Positions 45,238 to 56,810 are shown, numbered from the stretch's first letter. The stretch: 64,000 bases of DNA from Areca catechu (GCA_021397845.1 CM038044.1:62657851-62721850); one strand, 5' to 3'. Notes: a model not told the origin generated them from the letters alone. Numbers and translations: made by a program.

Positions 45238-48200
45238 ATTCTCCCGGGATGGGAGGAACTCGACCCTGTCGAGTGAAGATCAGATTGGCTCACATATCTC
45301 TCAAGAAGGTCTGGGTTGAGGCGTTGCAAGTCCTCTCGAGAAATCCACGAATCGTCCGACTCTGGCCGGCCTTGCCATCGGACTAGGAAGCGTTGATAAC
45401 CGCGGCCCCGGGTCGTAATGGCTTGATCATCCAGGATACGCTCGATCCGTTCTCCTCTCTCAGGCCAATTAATTGGTGGACACTCTGGGTAAGGATCACT
45501 CTCAATAGAAGGGATAGGCCCAAAAGCCTCACTGGGTATCATTGCCGGTTCCTTGTACTCAACCAGGTCTGTAATATTGAAGGTAGAACTGATGCCCATA
45601 TCCGAAGGCAAGTCTAGCACATAGGCATTTGATCCAACCTTCTTTAATACTTTAAAAGGTCCGGCTCCCCGAGCATGAAGCTTCTTAACAGTCCCAGGTG
45701 GGAACCGTTCAGGCCTAAGCCTAATCATGACAGAATCCCCTACATCAAATTCTTTGATCCTTCTTCGGGAATTAACCAAATTTTTATAAGTTTCATTGCT
45801 TAAGTTTATCTTTTGGTTAATGTCTTTATGCAAGTCTCTAATATGCTGTGCAAATGACTCTGCAGACTCTGAGACTCGTGCATGAATAGGTAAAGGAATC
45901 AAATCAATGGGGCGATTAGGCTTGTACCCATGGACTATCTCAAAAGGGCTCTTACCCGTTGTCCTATTTACTGAACTGTTGTAGGCAAACTCTGCTCTAG
46001 GTAATAACAAATCCCATGTTCCAACATGTTCACCTACCAGGCATCTAAGGAGGTTTCCTAAACTTCGGTTCACTACTTCAGTTTGGCCATCTGTTTGAGG
46101 GTGGTAGGCTGTAGAAAACTTAAGCTTGGTCCCTAATAGGTGCCATAAGGTCTTCCAGAAATAACTAGTGAACCTAACATCCCTATCAGATATAATGGTC
46201 TTGGGTAGGCCATGGAGTTTGACCACATGATCTAAGAAGAGTTTGGCTATCCTAGACGCGTCAAAGGTTTGGGAACAGGGAATAAAGTGAGCCATCTTAG
46301 AGAACCTATCGACCACTACAAAGATTGAGTCATGTTTCTTTTGGGTCTTAGGTAATCCTAGCACGAAATCCATACTTAGGTCCTGCCAAGGGCGATCAGG
46401 CACTGGTAAAGGTGTGTAAAGACCAGTGTTTTGCTTTTGCTGTTTGGCAACAGCACAAGTTCGACATCTGGCTACAATCCGTGCAACGTGCCTTTTCAAT
46501 CCTGGCCAAAAGAACTGGTCCTCTATTGCTAAGATCGTCTTATTTCTACCGAAATGACCAGCTAAACCTCCAGCATGTATTTCCCAGATTAGGAATTCTC
46601 TAAGGGAAGTTTTGGGTATACAGAGTCGATTATTCTGGAAAAGGTAACCATCCTGAAGGGTATAATCACTATGGGTATTGGATGGTCCTAGCCTGAGGGT
46701 CTGGTAAATGCCTCCAAAGTCTGGGCAGGTTTCATATTCATCCTTTAACCTATCAAACCCTATGACTTGGGTGCTAACTGATCCCAATAGTAAAGACCTA
46801 CGGCTCAGGGCATCTGCTACCTTATTTTCAGTACCGGCACGGTGCTTCAGGACGAAAGTGTAGGCCTGAATGTACTCAATCCATTTACCATGCCGTGGGT
46901 TCAGTTTCTTTTGGGAGTTCAGGAATCGGAGTGCCTCATGGTCAGAAAATAAAACAAACTCCTGCGGGAGTAAATAATGTCTCCAATATCTAAGGGCCTG
47001 GACTACCGCATAAAATTCCTTGTCATAGGTAGAGTACTTAAGTTTAGCCTCATTCAGCTTTTCATTGAAGAAGGCTACAGGGTGGTTCTCTTGACTTAGT
47101 ACCCCACCTATTCCTACTCCCGAGGCATCACAAGCGACCTCAAACACCTTAGTAAAGTCAGGTAATCTAAGGATGGGTGCATGGGTCATCTTATCCTTCA
47201 GCTCTAGGAAGGCCTTATCAGCTGCTTTGGTCCACTCAAATGTACCCTTCCTAATGCAATCGGTGATAGGTGCGACGATTGTGCTAAAACCCCTAATAAA
47301 TCTCCTGTAAAAGGTTGCTAGGCCATGGAAACTACGTACATCATGGACATTAGAGGGTGTAGGCCATTCAACAATCGCCCTAACCTTTTCAGGATCTGCA
47401 GAAACTCCCTCAGGGGTGACAACAAAACCTAGGAAGATGACCCTATGTGTCATGAAATCACACTTCTTAAAGTTGGCATAGAGGTTATTCTCCCTAAGGG
47501 TTTGGCATACCAGTCTTAGATGACTAAGGTGGTCCTTCTTGGTTCTGCTATAAATCAGAATATCGTCAAAGTAGACCACAACAAATTTTCCGGTAAACTC
47601 TCTCAGGACCTGGGTCATAATCCTCATAAAGGTACTTGGTGCATTGGAAAGTCCAAAGGGCATTACAACCCACTCAAACAGGCCATCCTTAGTTTTGAAA
47701 GCAGTTTTCCACTCATCCCCAGGTCTAATTCTCACCTGATGATAGCCGCTCTTAAGGTCTATCTTGGAGAAAATTCTGGCTCCGGCCATCATGTCTAACA
47801 TATCATCCAACCGGGGGATGGGAAACCTATATTTCACAGTTATTTTGTTGATAGCTCTACTATCTATACACATCCTCCAGGTACCATCCTTCTTAGGGGT
47901 CAGTAGAGCAGGGACTGCACATGGATTCAGGCTCTCCCTAATGAAACCCTTCCTAAGTAATTCTCCCACTTGTCTCTGTAATTCTTGATGCTCACTGGGA
48001 TTCAGTCTATAGTGAGGAAGGTTTGGTAAAGTGGCTCCTGGAACTAAGTCTATTGCATGCTGGATGTTCCTAAGGGGTGGCAATTGATCAGGTAAATCCT
48101 CAGGGAAGACATCCTCGAATTCTTTCAGAGTTTCAACAATTTCTTTAGGGTGTTCCTTTTGGGTTGGCTCTAATATTTCTTTGGAGGTCAAGATCCAAAC

Positions 48201-50225
48201 AGGGTTACCATCAACAATCTCCTGTTCTAACTCCCTAGCCTTAATCAGGTTAACTCCAGGTTTCTTGTCCTTAAGGCTACTAGAACTCCTCTTAACTGGG
48301 TCCCTAGGGGGAGCTGGATTGATAACAAACTTATTCCCATGGTAGTTGAAGGTACAAACATTGGTTCGACCATACAAGGTTGCATCATGATCAAATAGCC
48401 AAGGTCGACCTAAAATCATACTACTTACTTCCATGGGGATAACATCACACCAAATCTTTTCCTCATAGCTCTGCAATCTAAGTAAGATTTGGCACCTAAC
48501 TTGAATTTGGATGGAGGTGGAATCTACCCAAGAAACTTTGTACGGGCTAGGATGAGGAACTGTGGTCAATCCTAAAGATTTAACTGTCTTGGCAGAGATG
48601 GCATTGACACAACTCCCATTATCTATGATGATCTTAAGAACCTTATCCCCTATCTTAACAAAAGTCTGTAGGATGCTAGTCCTACGCCAATCTTCCTTAA
48701 CTGGGGTTTGGGCTAGGATGCACCTAACCACTCCTAATTGGTTCTCAAACTCAGGTTCTTCCTCCTCACCTTCGTACTCCTCTATTAATTGATTATCAGC
48801 CTCATAAACTTCTCCCTCAGGTTCGACTACAGACTCAGGCTCTTCTTCCTGTAATTCACCTAGATGTAAAGCACTAACTGGACATTGATTCATAAAGTGG
48901 CCTGGCTTATGACATCTAAAACAGGTCTTCTGGGGAGTGTAACCCTTATTAGCTTCTAGAGATTTTCCTCGATCATCCTTGCGGGCCAAAGAATTACTAG
49001 GCTGTGGTCGACTCGGACCTGGCTGACTAGGACTGGGTCGGTTTGGGCCTGGTAGACTAGGACTGGGTCGACTGGGTATGGGTCGACTCTGAAGGGGCTG
49101 GCTAGCTCCCGGATACTGACTAAGGTATCTAGTGGGCTCAGGTCGACGGTAAACGGGCCCTCTATGGAAACGTTCATGATCCCTAGCAATCTGGTAAGCA
49201 TGGTCCAGGTCTCTAACCTCTCTCATGTAGAGCTCTTTCTTAATGTCATCTCTTAATCCCGCCCTAAACCTAGATAAGACAACATCCTCAGACTCTCTCA
49301 AATCACATCGCATGGAATACTCATCAAATTTTGCAATGTACTCATCTATGCTCTTGTTACCCTGATTAAATCGTTGCCATTGATCTAGTAACCCACTACG
49401 ATATGAAGCTGGAACGTATCTTGTCCTAAGCTTACCCTTCATAGCCCACCAGGTGGTTATAGGATCATGCCCTCCTAGATTAAGGGTTCTCTCAACACTA
49501 GCCCAATGTAACCTGGCTTCCCGAATCAACTTAAGCTTAGCAAACCTAAATTTACGCTCCTCTGTCATATCATACCATTCAAAATATTGATCCATCTCTC
49601 CCTCCCAATCTATATAGACCTTAGGATCTAGACAACCATCAAAAGTTGGAGCATCAAGCTTGACATGTCTATAGGATCGGTCCTCCTGGTCTACAAAATC
49701 CTGATTAGGCCTTCTATGACGAACTTCAGGGATTGGGTCAGGACGATAGCCTCTTCTAGTTTCAACCTCAAGATATGGATCAGGGTTCGGGGTCCTCCTG
49801 GGCTCAGGATTGTAGTATGGGTCAGGTTGAGGGGCTCTCCTAGGTTCGACCTCTTGGTATGGGTCAGGGTCTGGGGTCCTCCTAGGCTGAGGGTTATAGT
49901 ATGGGTCAGGATGAGGGGCTCTCCTAGGTTCGACCTCAGGGTATGGATTAGGGTTTGGGGTTCTCCTAGGTTGAGGGGAATTAGGATCTGGCTCAGACTG
50001 TGAACCCTGGGTTTTTCCTGGGGTCCCTACCCGGACTTCTAACTGATCAAACCTGCTGGCAAGATGGTCAATTCTATCATTGGTTTGAATACCAGACTGA
50101 GTTAACTGGGTAGCCATCTGGGCCATTTGATCAACTAGGGCTTTTATTTGGGCTTGTAAATTTTCCATGGGTTCAGACATTTGTGAAGGAGGTGGGTGAT
50201 ATGAAACTCCTGATCTAGTGCTCAT
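45174..50225 (-). CDS. G1 Gag-Pol-chromodomain polyprotein
   Basis: Uninterrupted 1683-aa frame from ATG at 50225. Residues 20-65 coiled-coil-like; 85-170 five or six PRRTPxPDPY-type repeats; 190-355 Gag core (FDGCLDPKVYIDW, DQWQRFNQG); zinc knuckle C435-C438-H443-C448; acidic linker 456-495; protease D535-N-G; RT 765-940 with YFDD at 885-888; RNase H with D1033, E1070, D1095; integrase zinc site H1217-H1224-C1254-C1257, catalytic D1286, D1347, E1383 (exact DX35E), GPF at 1522-1524; chromodomain 1592-1643. Only one aromatic cage residue (W1617) is kept, as in the group II chromodomains of plant chromoviruses. The last 21 codons lie within the 3' LTR. Gag and Pol are in one frame, so no frameshift is used. 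It should direct particle formation, cDNA synthesis and chromatin-guided integration. Confidence 0.96.
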   Translation of the reverse strand: MSTRSGVSYHPPPSQMSEPMENLQAQIKALVDQMAQMATQLTQSGIQTNDRIDHLASRFDQLEVRVGTPGKTQGSQSEPDPNSPQPRRTPNPNPYPEVEPRRAPHPDPYYNPQPRRTPDPDPYQEVEPRRAPQPDPYYNPEPRRTPNPDPYLEVETRRGYRPDPIPEVRHRRPNQDFVDQEDRSYRHVKLDAPTFDGCLDPKVYIDWEGEMDQYFEWYDMTEERKFRFAKLKLIREARLHWASVERTLNLGGHDPITTWWAMKGKLRTRYVPASYRSGLLDQWQRFNQGNKSIDEYIAKFDEYSMRCDLRESEDVVLSRFRAGLRDDIKKELYMREVRDLDHAYQIARDHERFHRGPVYRRPEPTRYLSQYPGASQPLQSRPIPSRPSPSLPGPNRPSPSQPGPSRPQPSNSLARKDDRGKSLEANKGYTPQKTCFRCHKPGHFMNQCPVSALHLGELQEEEPESVVEPEGEVYEADNQLIEEYEGEEEEPEFENQLGVVRCILAQTPVKEDWRRTSILQTFVKIGDKVLKIIIDNGSCVNAISAKTVKSLGLTTVPHPSPYKVSWVDSTSIQIQVRCQILLRLQSYEEKIWCDVIPMEVSSMILGRPWLFDHDATLYGRTNVCTFNYHGNKFVINPAPPRDPVKRSSSSLKDKKPGVNLIKARELEQEIVDGNPVWILTSKEILEPTQKEHPKEIVETLKEFEDVFPEDLPDQLPPLRNIQHAIDLVPGATLPNLPHYRLNPSEHQELQRQVGELLRKGFIRESLNPCAVPALLTPKKDGTWRMCIDSRAINKITVKYRFPIPRLDDMLDMMAGARIFSKIDLKSGYHQVRIRPGDEWKTAFKTKDGLFEWVVMPFGLSNAPSTFMRIMTQVLREFTGKFVVVYFDDILIYSRTKKDHLSHLRLVCQTLRENNLYANFKKCDFMTHRVIFLGFVVTPEGVSADPEKVRAIVEWPTPSNVHDVRSFHGLATFYRRFIRGFSTIVAPITDCIRKGTFEWTKAADKAFLELKDKMTHAPILRLPDFTKVFEVACDASGVGIGGVLSQENHPVAFFNEKLNEAKLKYSTYDKEFYAVVQALRYWRHYLLPQEFVLFSDHEALRFLNSQKKLNPRHGKWIEYIQAYTFVLKHRAGTENKVADALSRRSLLLGSVSTQVIGFDRLKDEYETCPDFGGIYQTLRLGPSNTHSDYTLQDGYLFQNNRLCIPKTSLREFLIWEIHAGGLAGHFGRNKTILAIEDQFFWPGLKRHVARIVARCRTCAVAKQQKQNTGLYTPLPVPDRPWQDLSMDFVLGLPKTQKKHDSIFVVVDRFSKMAHFIPCSQTFDASRIAKLFLDHVVKLHGLPKTIISDRDVRFTSYFWKTLWHLLGTKLKFSTAYHPQTDGQTEVVNRSLGNLLRCLVGEHVGTWDLLLPRAEFAYNSSVNRTTGKSPFEIVHGYKPNRPIDLIPLPIHARVSESAESFAQHIRDLHKDINQKINLSNETYKNLVNSRRRIKEFDVGDSVMIRLRPERFPPGTVKKLHARGAGPFKVLKKVGSNAYVLDLPSDMGISSTFNITDLVEYKEPAMIPSEAFGPIPSIESDPYPECPPINWPERGERIERILDDQAITTRGRGYQRFLVRWQGRPESDDSWISREDLQRLNPDLLERYVSQSDLHSTGSSSSHPGRIGADTKGTRIRQRLLNPLWIT
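49745..50000 (-). repeat. Minisatellite coding PRRTPxPDPY repeats in G1 gag
   Basis: Alternating units of about 42 bp encode EVEPRRAPHPDPYYNP and QPRRTPDPDPYQ-like segments (residues 85-170). The repeats are Pro/Arg-rich, probably disordered and possibly RNA-binding. G2 keeps only a remnant. Confidence 0.8.
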
Positions 50226-51113
50226 GCAAGACTCGATCAGACCGACTATAGCTGACTAGACCTAGAGTCCAAACTAGATGCTCAATCAAGGTGGCAAACT
50301 AGCCTATAGTAACCATGTACTCAGCCAGGCAGGTGTAAGGGGAGTGTTAGGTCCCTGATTGCCAATCCTAGACACCAATCAGAGATTAGCCAGGTAGGCG
50401 GACCAGCACACGAGCCCTTCGGGATTGAATCCCTAAACCACCGTTCTAGACACTAAGCACAAGGCACACACAGGTTAACTTAACACAGTGATCTAACACT
50501 AGTCCGGACCCGACCAGTTGGTGTCCCTAGCCCACTAGGGCAAATTAAGTCTAATTAATTTTAGGTTAAGGCTTGGGACCGAATGCAAGGGATGTGGTTT
50601 TGGGCTAAGGAGAGGTTATCAACTCCTCCCCTTATCTGATATAGCAAGAATGCCCTTAAAAGTAAATTATGCAATGATGGCAGGCAGATGAGGATGCAAA
50701 TTAGGGTTTAGATGTTTTTGGTATTTTTGGAGAATATGTAAAATTTTTTTTTTTTTTTTTGGGTATTTTATTAAATAGAAGAAAACTTGCAAATTATGGC
50801 CTAATATGCATGAAATATACTAAAATTAAAAGATATGCAAAAATTGCTAAACAAAACCCTAAAACTTCCAAACTTGTCTTGCTAAAAAAAATAGAGCCGA
50901 AAATTTGCAGGCCTTATTTTGGCTTGTATAAAATTCACAGGCCATAATAAAATCTGCAAAAATTTTTAAAATTACTGTGAATTATGATAAATCCAGGAAA
51001 ATAAATTTTAGAATTTTTAGAGTTTTTAACAGGGAGAAATAATTAACATAACAGAGTATATATGGACTGAAAAATTGCAGAAAACAAGCCCTAATCTAAG
51101 CTCTGATACCAAA
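50226..51113 (-). promoter_or_regulatory. G1 leader with PBS
   Basis: Transcribed leader of 888 bp. PBS GCTCTGATACCA (plus) at 51100-51111, 2 bp from the LTR. Conserved blocks with G2/G3 include the hairpin at 50607-50633 (AAGGAGAGG...CCTCCCCTT on plus), GCCCTAGTGGGC and the TTGGTGTCTAGGATTGGCAATC block near 50362-50383. A poly-T run (50747-50760) and an AT-rich 3' part are otherwise featureless. Confidence 0.88.
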
Positions 51114-52542
51114 TGATGCAGAACTAATATGCATGCAATTTTTTTTATATGTTTTATATGTGGGGTTGGGTGATTAATTCCCGAATTTCAGATTAAAATA
51201 AGTTATAGGGAATTTTATATGAATTTTAGAAGATCAGCATGCAGATTAGGACCTAGAAAAGTAGAAAAGAAGGATCGCCGGGGCTGAGAAGCCTCGGTTA
51301 GGGCAAGTTCTCCTACAATAAAACTACTGGAGGTAGAGGGGTGTACCTGACAATGTCTGTGAAGATCGCAGCAAAAGGGTCTCTCGTTCCTCGACGGATG
51401 CGGCCTGGAAAATCGAGCCAAAGACCCGCGGATACCCGGCTTTCTGCTCGGTGATCCGATTGAGGCTTGGCTGGAGTCGTTGGATTCGTAGGAACTCGGG
51501 GACCTGCAAACGACCTGTCAGGGGTTAGAAAACTCACAAAGGAATAAGAAATCAAAGGAAAAACAGCAAGGGAAGGCTTCTTTTGGAGTGGGCGTCCAGG
51601 GATCTGAGATGCTTGTTGGTAGCAGGAAGATGATTGCAGCACTGGGAAGAAGAACTCTCGCAAACCCCTTTATGCACACAGCAGGGTATCACACAACTCA
51701 ATAGAAGAACTCAAGGTTTTCATTCATCAAAAATTCCCTCATACAAGAGGCTAGGGTCCCTTAAATAGACCCTTAACCTTGGGCTCCAAGTAAGGGTACA
51801 TAAGTCTTTACATAAGAATCCTTTTCCTTCTCAAACCCTAGCTAGAAAATAAGGAAATATTAGGTAGAAAAATCCCTAAAAATTTTCTTGACTTGGTCAA
51901 GACTCCAAGGACGCCTAGGGGGGCGTGTTGGGCTTCTAGGAGCAGCAAAAGGCCAGCCCAAAGGGGCTTGGGTGCATGGGTTTGGGCCTCTGGAAGCTGG
52001 GGTGGCCTGGTAGCCAGGTAGCAGGAATATTCCCTGGTATCTTGCTTCTTAGGGGCTTGGGCTTGGCACCTGGGCTTGATTTCTTTGGGCTAGGATGCAG
52101 ATGGACCTCTGGAATCATGGATGACCTTATCTATAAATATACTTTGGCATCTGGAAGGGAATCTGGGCATCTGGAGGGCATCTGCAAGAAATCAGGGTTT
52201 TCTGAATTTTCCTCCTGGGGTCTTCAAATCTTCAAGCTGGGTTGGACTTGTGCTATACTTCCATGTCTTCAATCTGATTAGACTTGGTCTTTACTTGTAT
52301 GATGTGGTCTTGAGTCTTCAATATGGTTGAATAGGACTCAAAAAAATAAAATAAAATTAGCTCGACATGAGCTGACTAACATTGGACTGAACTAGCTCAA
52401 CATGAGCTAAATAATTACAAGACTTAAATGAAACAACTCAGCTGGACTAAGCTTTATTACAGTGGACTCGAATGTTATTTAAGTGATCCACAGAGGGTTG
52501 AGAAGCCTCTGCCTTATTCTAGTGCCTTTGGTGTCCGCACCA
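51114..52542 (-). repeat. G1 5' LTR
   Basis: 1429 bp, drives minus-strand transcription; near-identical to 43810-45237. Flanked on the right by TSD GAAAG. Confidence 0.96.
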
Positions 52543-52547
52543 GAAAG

Positions 52548-53186
52548 TTTAGTCGAGTCTAATAGGTATTAGTTGAGTCCAATAAAATTCACCATCCTAA
52601 ATCACAAATCTACACCTACACTAGCCTCTGCACAGCATATGCATCATGAAATTAGTCAAGAGCTGAACAAAATTAATGAACTAAATAATTTGGCTAATTT
52701 CCAAAAAAAGATAAAGATTTTTATGCAGAGGAATATGTGACTGTCAAAGAATTTTCTGCTCGCGAAGCTGGCCCATCCAAAATAATGAATAGTAGTGGAC
52801 CCAATGCCTATGTGCCTAAGATCTCACTTGATTTTGATATTAGCTCCACTTTCATCATCTCAGACTTTGTAAAGTCTAGGGAGCCAGTAGTGATACCCAG
52901 TGGCCCCATGAGCCACTCCCATTCTTTGAGAGAGAAACCACCCTAGAGCAACCATATATAATTTGGCCTTATGGTAAGGAAACGATTCAAAGAGCTCTGG
53001 ATGATCAAGCTATCGTACCCAGGATAGAGATTGTCAACGGTATTTGATCCGGTGTCAAGGTCAGCTAGAATTGAGGACTTGTGGAATGCTGGTGCGGATC
53101 TACAACACCTCAACCCATACCCTCCTTAAGCCAAATTGAGCCATACTCGATGGGGTAAAGTTCCTCCCGCCTTGGAAGATTTAGTG
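52548..53186 (+). pseudogene. G3 integrase C-terminus and chromodomain remnant
   Basis: Resumes after G1 and its TSD. The frame 52737-52946 reads VTVKEFSAREAGPSKIMNSS, GPNAYVPKIS and DISSTFIISDFV, matching the G1 GPF module, followed by a decayed chromodomain (ETIQRALDDQAI near 52980) and a purine-rich stretch just before the 3' LTR. Confidence 0.8.
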
Positions 53187-54772
53187 GTGACACTAGGATC
53201 AGACACAGATCCTTGGGTCCCATATGGTTTAATTAGTCATATATCAAAGTTTTGAAAATTTTGTAATCAATTAAGATTGAGTCCTGTAATAAGTTGAGGT
53301 CAGTTGATTTATCTCAACCCTCAACCTAGTCAGTACTTTGAGTCTATACATCAATTATGAGTCCAGTATGAGCCCAATTTTTGTACAAGAGAAGAGGTCA
53401 CCCTACTTTGGAGTTCCACCATGCCACATCCAGGAGTCAGAGGTCACTACATCAGCATAATGGATTTTGTGTGGCAACTCAGGATCCAAGATGCTTCTAG
53501 AAACCCTAATTCCCTCCAAATGCCCTCCAAATGCCCAGATTCCCTTTCAGATGCCAGAGCATATTCCCAGACCAGGGCATCCATGATTCCAGAGGTCCAC
53601 CTATATCCCAGCCCAAAGAAAATCAAGCCCAGGCACCAAGTCCAAGTCCTAAAGAAGCAAGATTTCATGAAATATTCCTCCTACCAGGCTACCAGGCTAC
53701 CAGGTCACCCCAACTTCCAAAGGCCCAAGCCCATGCACCCAAGTCCCTTTGGGTCGACCCCTTGCTGCCCTTAAAGTCTAACACACCCTCCTAGGCAACC
53801 TTGAAGTGTTGACCAAGTTCAAGAGGTATCCTTGAGTATAATAGTCAAAGCATGAAGGGAGAAGGAGAAGACTAGGTCAAATCCTAACCTAGTTGGGACT
53901 TCTGCTCCTAATTGTTTTAAGATTTATTTTTCTAACCTAGCTAGGAGAGGACTTGTAACCCAAGTGTGTAACCCTAGTTAGAGAGCATGGGAGCTCTATA
54001 TAAACCCCACCCCTCCCCCTCCTGTAATCAATTTTTATTCATGATATCAAAATCTTGGTAAATTTATTTAAGCTTGCGAGCTTGTGTGTTACTTTTTTTG
54101 AGTTCTTTGGTTCTTTGGTTTATGTTCTTGTGCTTGGCTAAATTCTTTGCTGCCCTATCATCCTTTCACACCCTAACTCACTACCATCCAAGCCTTCACA
54201 CGTCCAAGAAGGAGTGCCCTAGGCCACCAAGCAAGGAGATCTTCATCAAGCTTCAAGCCACCCCGCTTCTAAATCCTAACCTGATTCCTTTTAAACCTAG
54301 TTTCCTTTCTTTTTCTTACTTAATATTTTGATTGACCCTTGATTCTTGCAGGATCCCTGAGGTGTTTCACCTCCCCAAAGGAGGTGTTCCTTGCCTCCGG
54401 GACTGTCCAAATCCGCCATCTAATCAAGGGAACCGAGCTTCGTCTTCCAGGCATCAATCTGAGAGCTGTGTGACCCCTTCGATTGTAGATTCCTCAAATC
54501 ACTGATTGGTAACATCCTTCTCTTCTTTTAATTTCTGATTTGATGAAGATAAGCTATCCTAATATGGGAGTTTCTCAATTCTCGGGTCCTGGAATTTATT
54601 ATTTTGCATGAGTTTTCTTGTAATATGATGATTCTATGCAATGCTATTCTTCTTGCTAGTTCTTACTTTTATTTAGAAATTTAGCCTACAAACCTAAATT
54701 ATAAAAAATCATAAAAAAATAGTTTACTATTTTTTCATGCACGTTTAGTAATCTTAGAGTCATCCTGCATCA
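53187..54772 (+). repeat. G3 3' LTR
   Basis: Starts TGGTGACACTAGGATCAG (the terminal inverted motif is damaged by a deletion) and ends CTGCATCA. Clearly diverged from 33019-34581. TATA box near 53998-54005. Confidence 0.85.
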
Positions 54773-55250
54773 CAAGGTCATGCATATCTCAGTTTGCAAG
54801 ATAGAAGCTAGTTCAAGAAGAAGCCGGTCCAGTTTCAGATCGATATAGTTCTTAAAGCACCTGATTTGCTGAAAGAGTAGAGGGCTGCAAAGATCTAGTA
54901 GTTTGATGCTCTTTATGACTCGATTATGCAAGCTCTATGTAGATACCAATAGAGGCCGAGTGATTGCACGGCTTCGGTAGAACTCTGATTCAAAAGTGGA
55001 TCGGCATAATTTTCAAATCTGGCCAGGATAGCGATCCAGGTAAGTTATTTTTGTTTAAAATAATTTTATTTTTATATCTAAAATTTTTCTCATCTACTAC
55101 AGCATGTTTAAGAATTTTTTATGAATAAGTTAAATTTATTTGTAAATTGCATGCTTAGACATAAAATAGTTTTTATATCTACTTCCGCTGCACTAGGCTT
55201 TTGAGTCCTGATTTCAATGCAATATTCTGTTCCTGGAAGAATTCTAATAG
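54773..55250 (+). repeat. C4 5' LTR, part 2
   Basis: Resumes after the G3 right end (TSD copy CAAGG) and finishes GAATTCTAATA just before the PBS at 55251. It contains the R/U5-like tail with ACTTCCGCTGCACTAGG. Confidence 0.75.
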
Positions 55251-55262
55251 TGGTATCAAAGC
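55251..55262 (+). other. C4 primer-binding site
   Basis: TGGTATCAAAGC, one change from TGGTATCAGAGC, directly after the LTR. Confidence 0.8.
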
Positions 55263-56810
55263 CATGGTTCTCCTTTCTTTAACATGCATGGATGAGAATC
55301 CGATCTGAAACATATTCAGATCAGAAAGTTAGATAATGATTGTTTCAAATCTATGCTGAATATAAGGTTGTTCTAGCATAGAGTTGTTATGTTTTGAAAA
55401 ACTATTTTCAAAATTAAAATCATAACTTTTAGATCTGAAATTAAATATTATATTATAAAAATTAATTGATCAAAGGTTGTCCTACTTTGATGTAAACCTT
55501 TTTTTTTGAAAAAGGATTTTCAAAAGTTTTGATCGATTTATGATTACATATGTGATGTGTTGTTAAGCATGTTTTAAATCTATTTAATTACATTAGATGT
55601 AGTTTAATTATATGATCTAACATGTTGATGTATGTGATGCACGAAATTAGGTTAGATCTTAAATTTGATTCATGATCATAAGCCAGTAAAGTCATGCACT
55701 TGAACCTATTTTAAAATTGATTTGATCAAGAAAATCAAATTAGGTGCATGAGGGTTTGGGTTGAACAAATTAGGTGCCGTCACCTTAAAATTATTTTTAG
55801 ATGATGTATGGTTAGATCGATTCATTTGATTGTGAATCGATAAGCTAAGACCTAATTTAGCTTAGTGATGAGCCCAGATCACTAGATTGACCTAATTGAA
55901 TCTTATAATCAATTGGTATCTAAGGAAGGTTTTGATCATGGTTTTTAATTGGGGCTAACTTTTTCTCAACCAACTAGTTTGGTGGAAAGAGGGTATATGG
56001 CAGAACCCTCCCATATATCAAACTGACCTGGCCAATTTGGTTGATTAAATTTTCAATTGGGTCACTTTTGATTTGAGTTCACCCATGCTAGCTATTTTAA
56101 GTCAGACATGAGATTGTGCTGACTTAATCTATTTGGTCAGACATGATTTGGCTGATCAATTTAGAAGAAACCTGAACCTTAGCTTCCCATAAATATTAAG
56201 TCTTGGATGTTCCACCATTGTAGGTGTGCGGGTGTCCTACTGGTGTTGATTATTCTTAGCTGGTTACAGTAGTCTTGTTGCATCGGGAAGACACAACCAT
56301 CCTATTAAGCATGAGATGTTGCTAAGAACTGATGGGGTTGGGCCTAATAAATAGGCACGTTGAGGGACTCAATGATGGCTTTGTCTAGCAGGAATGGTGG
56401 GTCTGACTTAACAAATGATTGGACCAATAAACGGATACGTTGAGGTTCCATGATTTAGAGACCAAGATGCTACAACTTGTATTAGATACATTGGACAAGA
56501 AGTTGGCCACTTATTAGTGTAGCGTGTTACCAATAACTGGACACTGTGAGGTACTGCACATCGATGGAACTGTAGTACCCACTAGAAACCTAGAGTCGTA
56601 GGGTTTCCCATCTCCAAGGAGAGTATTATGGGGATTAGTCAGAGTTCTAAAATTATTTTTTAAAGACCCTAGAATAATTTTTATAATTAAGTATAAAGCA
56701 TCTAATTTGAATCTTCTACTCTTACAGTTAACCATGCTTGCTTTAAATCCCTTAGCCTGTATTCTAGAGACAAACTGACTTGTAAGCCTTAATTTCAAAG
56801 ATTGGTTAAA
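55263..56810 (+). promoter_or_regulatory. C4 leader with three related hairpins
   Basis: Non-coding, about 1.5 kb. CCTAATAAATAGGCACGTTGAG (56343), CCAATAAACGGATACGTTGAG (56424) and CCAATAACTGGACACTGTGAG (56530) are three versions of one loop. Flanking arms pair best in copies 2 (TGGACC/GGTTCCA) and 3 (GTGTTACC/GGTACTGCAC). GTAGG/CCTAC near 56219-56241 forms another hairpin. The minus-strand frame 56819-56514 is not a credible gene. Confidence 0.55.

Larger units (their letters stand above)
43810..52542 (-). mobile_element. G1: full-length, apparently intact chromovirus (Ty3/gypsy)
   Basis: 8733 bp on the minus strand. LTRs 43810-45237 and 51114-52542 (1428 and 1429 bp) with about four substitutions and one T-tract indel between them by eye. 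TSD GAAAG at 43805-43809 and 52543-52547. PBS at 51100-51111, polypurine tract GGGAGAAT next to the 3' LTR, and one 1683-codon frame. All parts needed for autonomy are present. It inserted into G3. The chromovirus clade (Tekay, Reina, CRM, Galadriel) cannot be settled by eye. Confidence 0.97.
33019..54772 (+). mobile_element. G3: decayed non-autonomous chromovirus derivative hosting G2 and G1
   Basis: 5' LTR 33019-34581, leader 34582-35573, [G2], internal 42386-43809, [G1], internal 52548-53186, 3' LTR 53187-54772. TSD CAAGA (33014-33018) / CAAGG (54773-54777), one change. Its own sequence totals about 6 kb. The coding layout is that of G2 (Gag N-terminus, acidic and unknown segment, integrase tail, chromodomain) with no RT, but it has many stops. 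The degraded coding regions make it older than both G1 and G2, as their nesting inside it requires. Confidence 0.85.
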
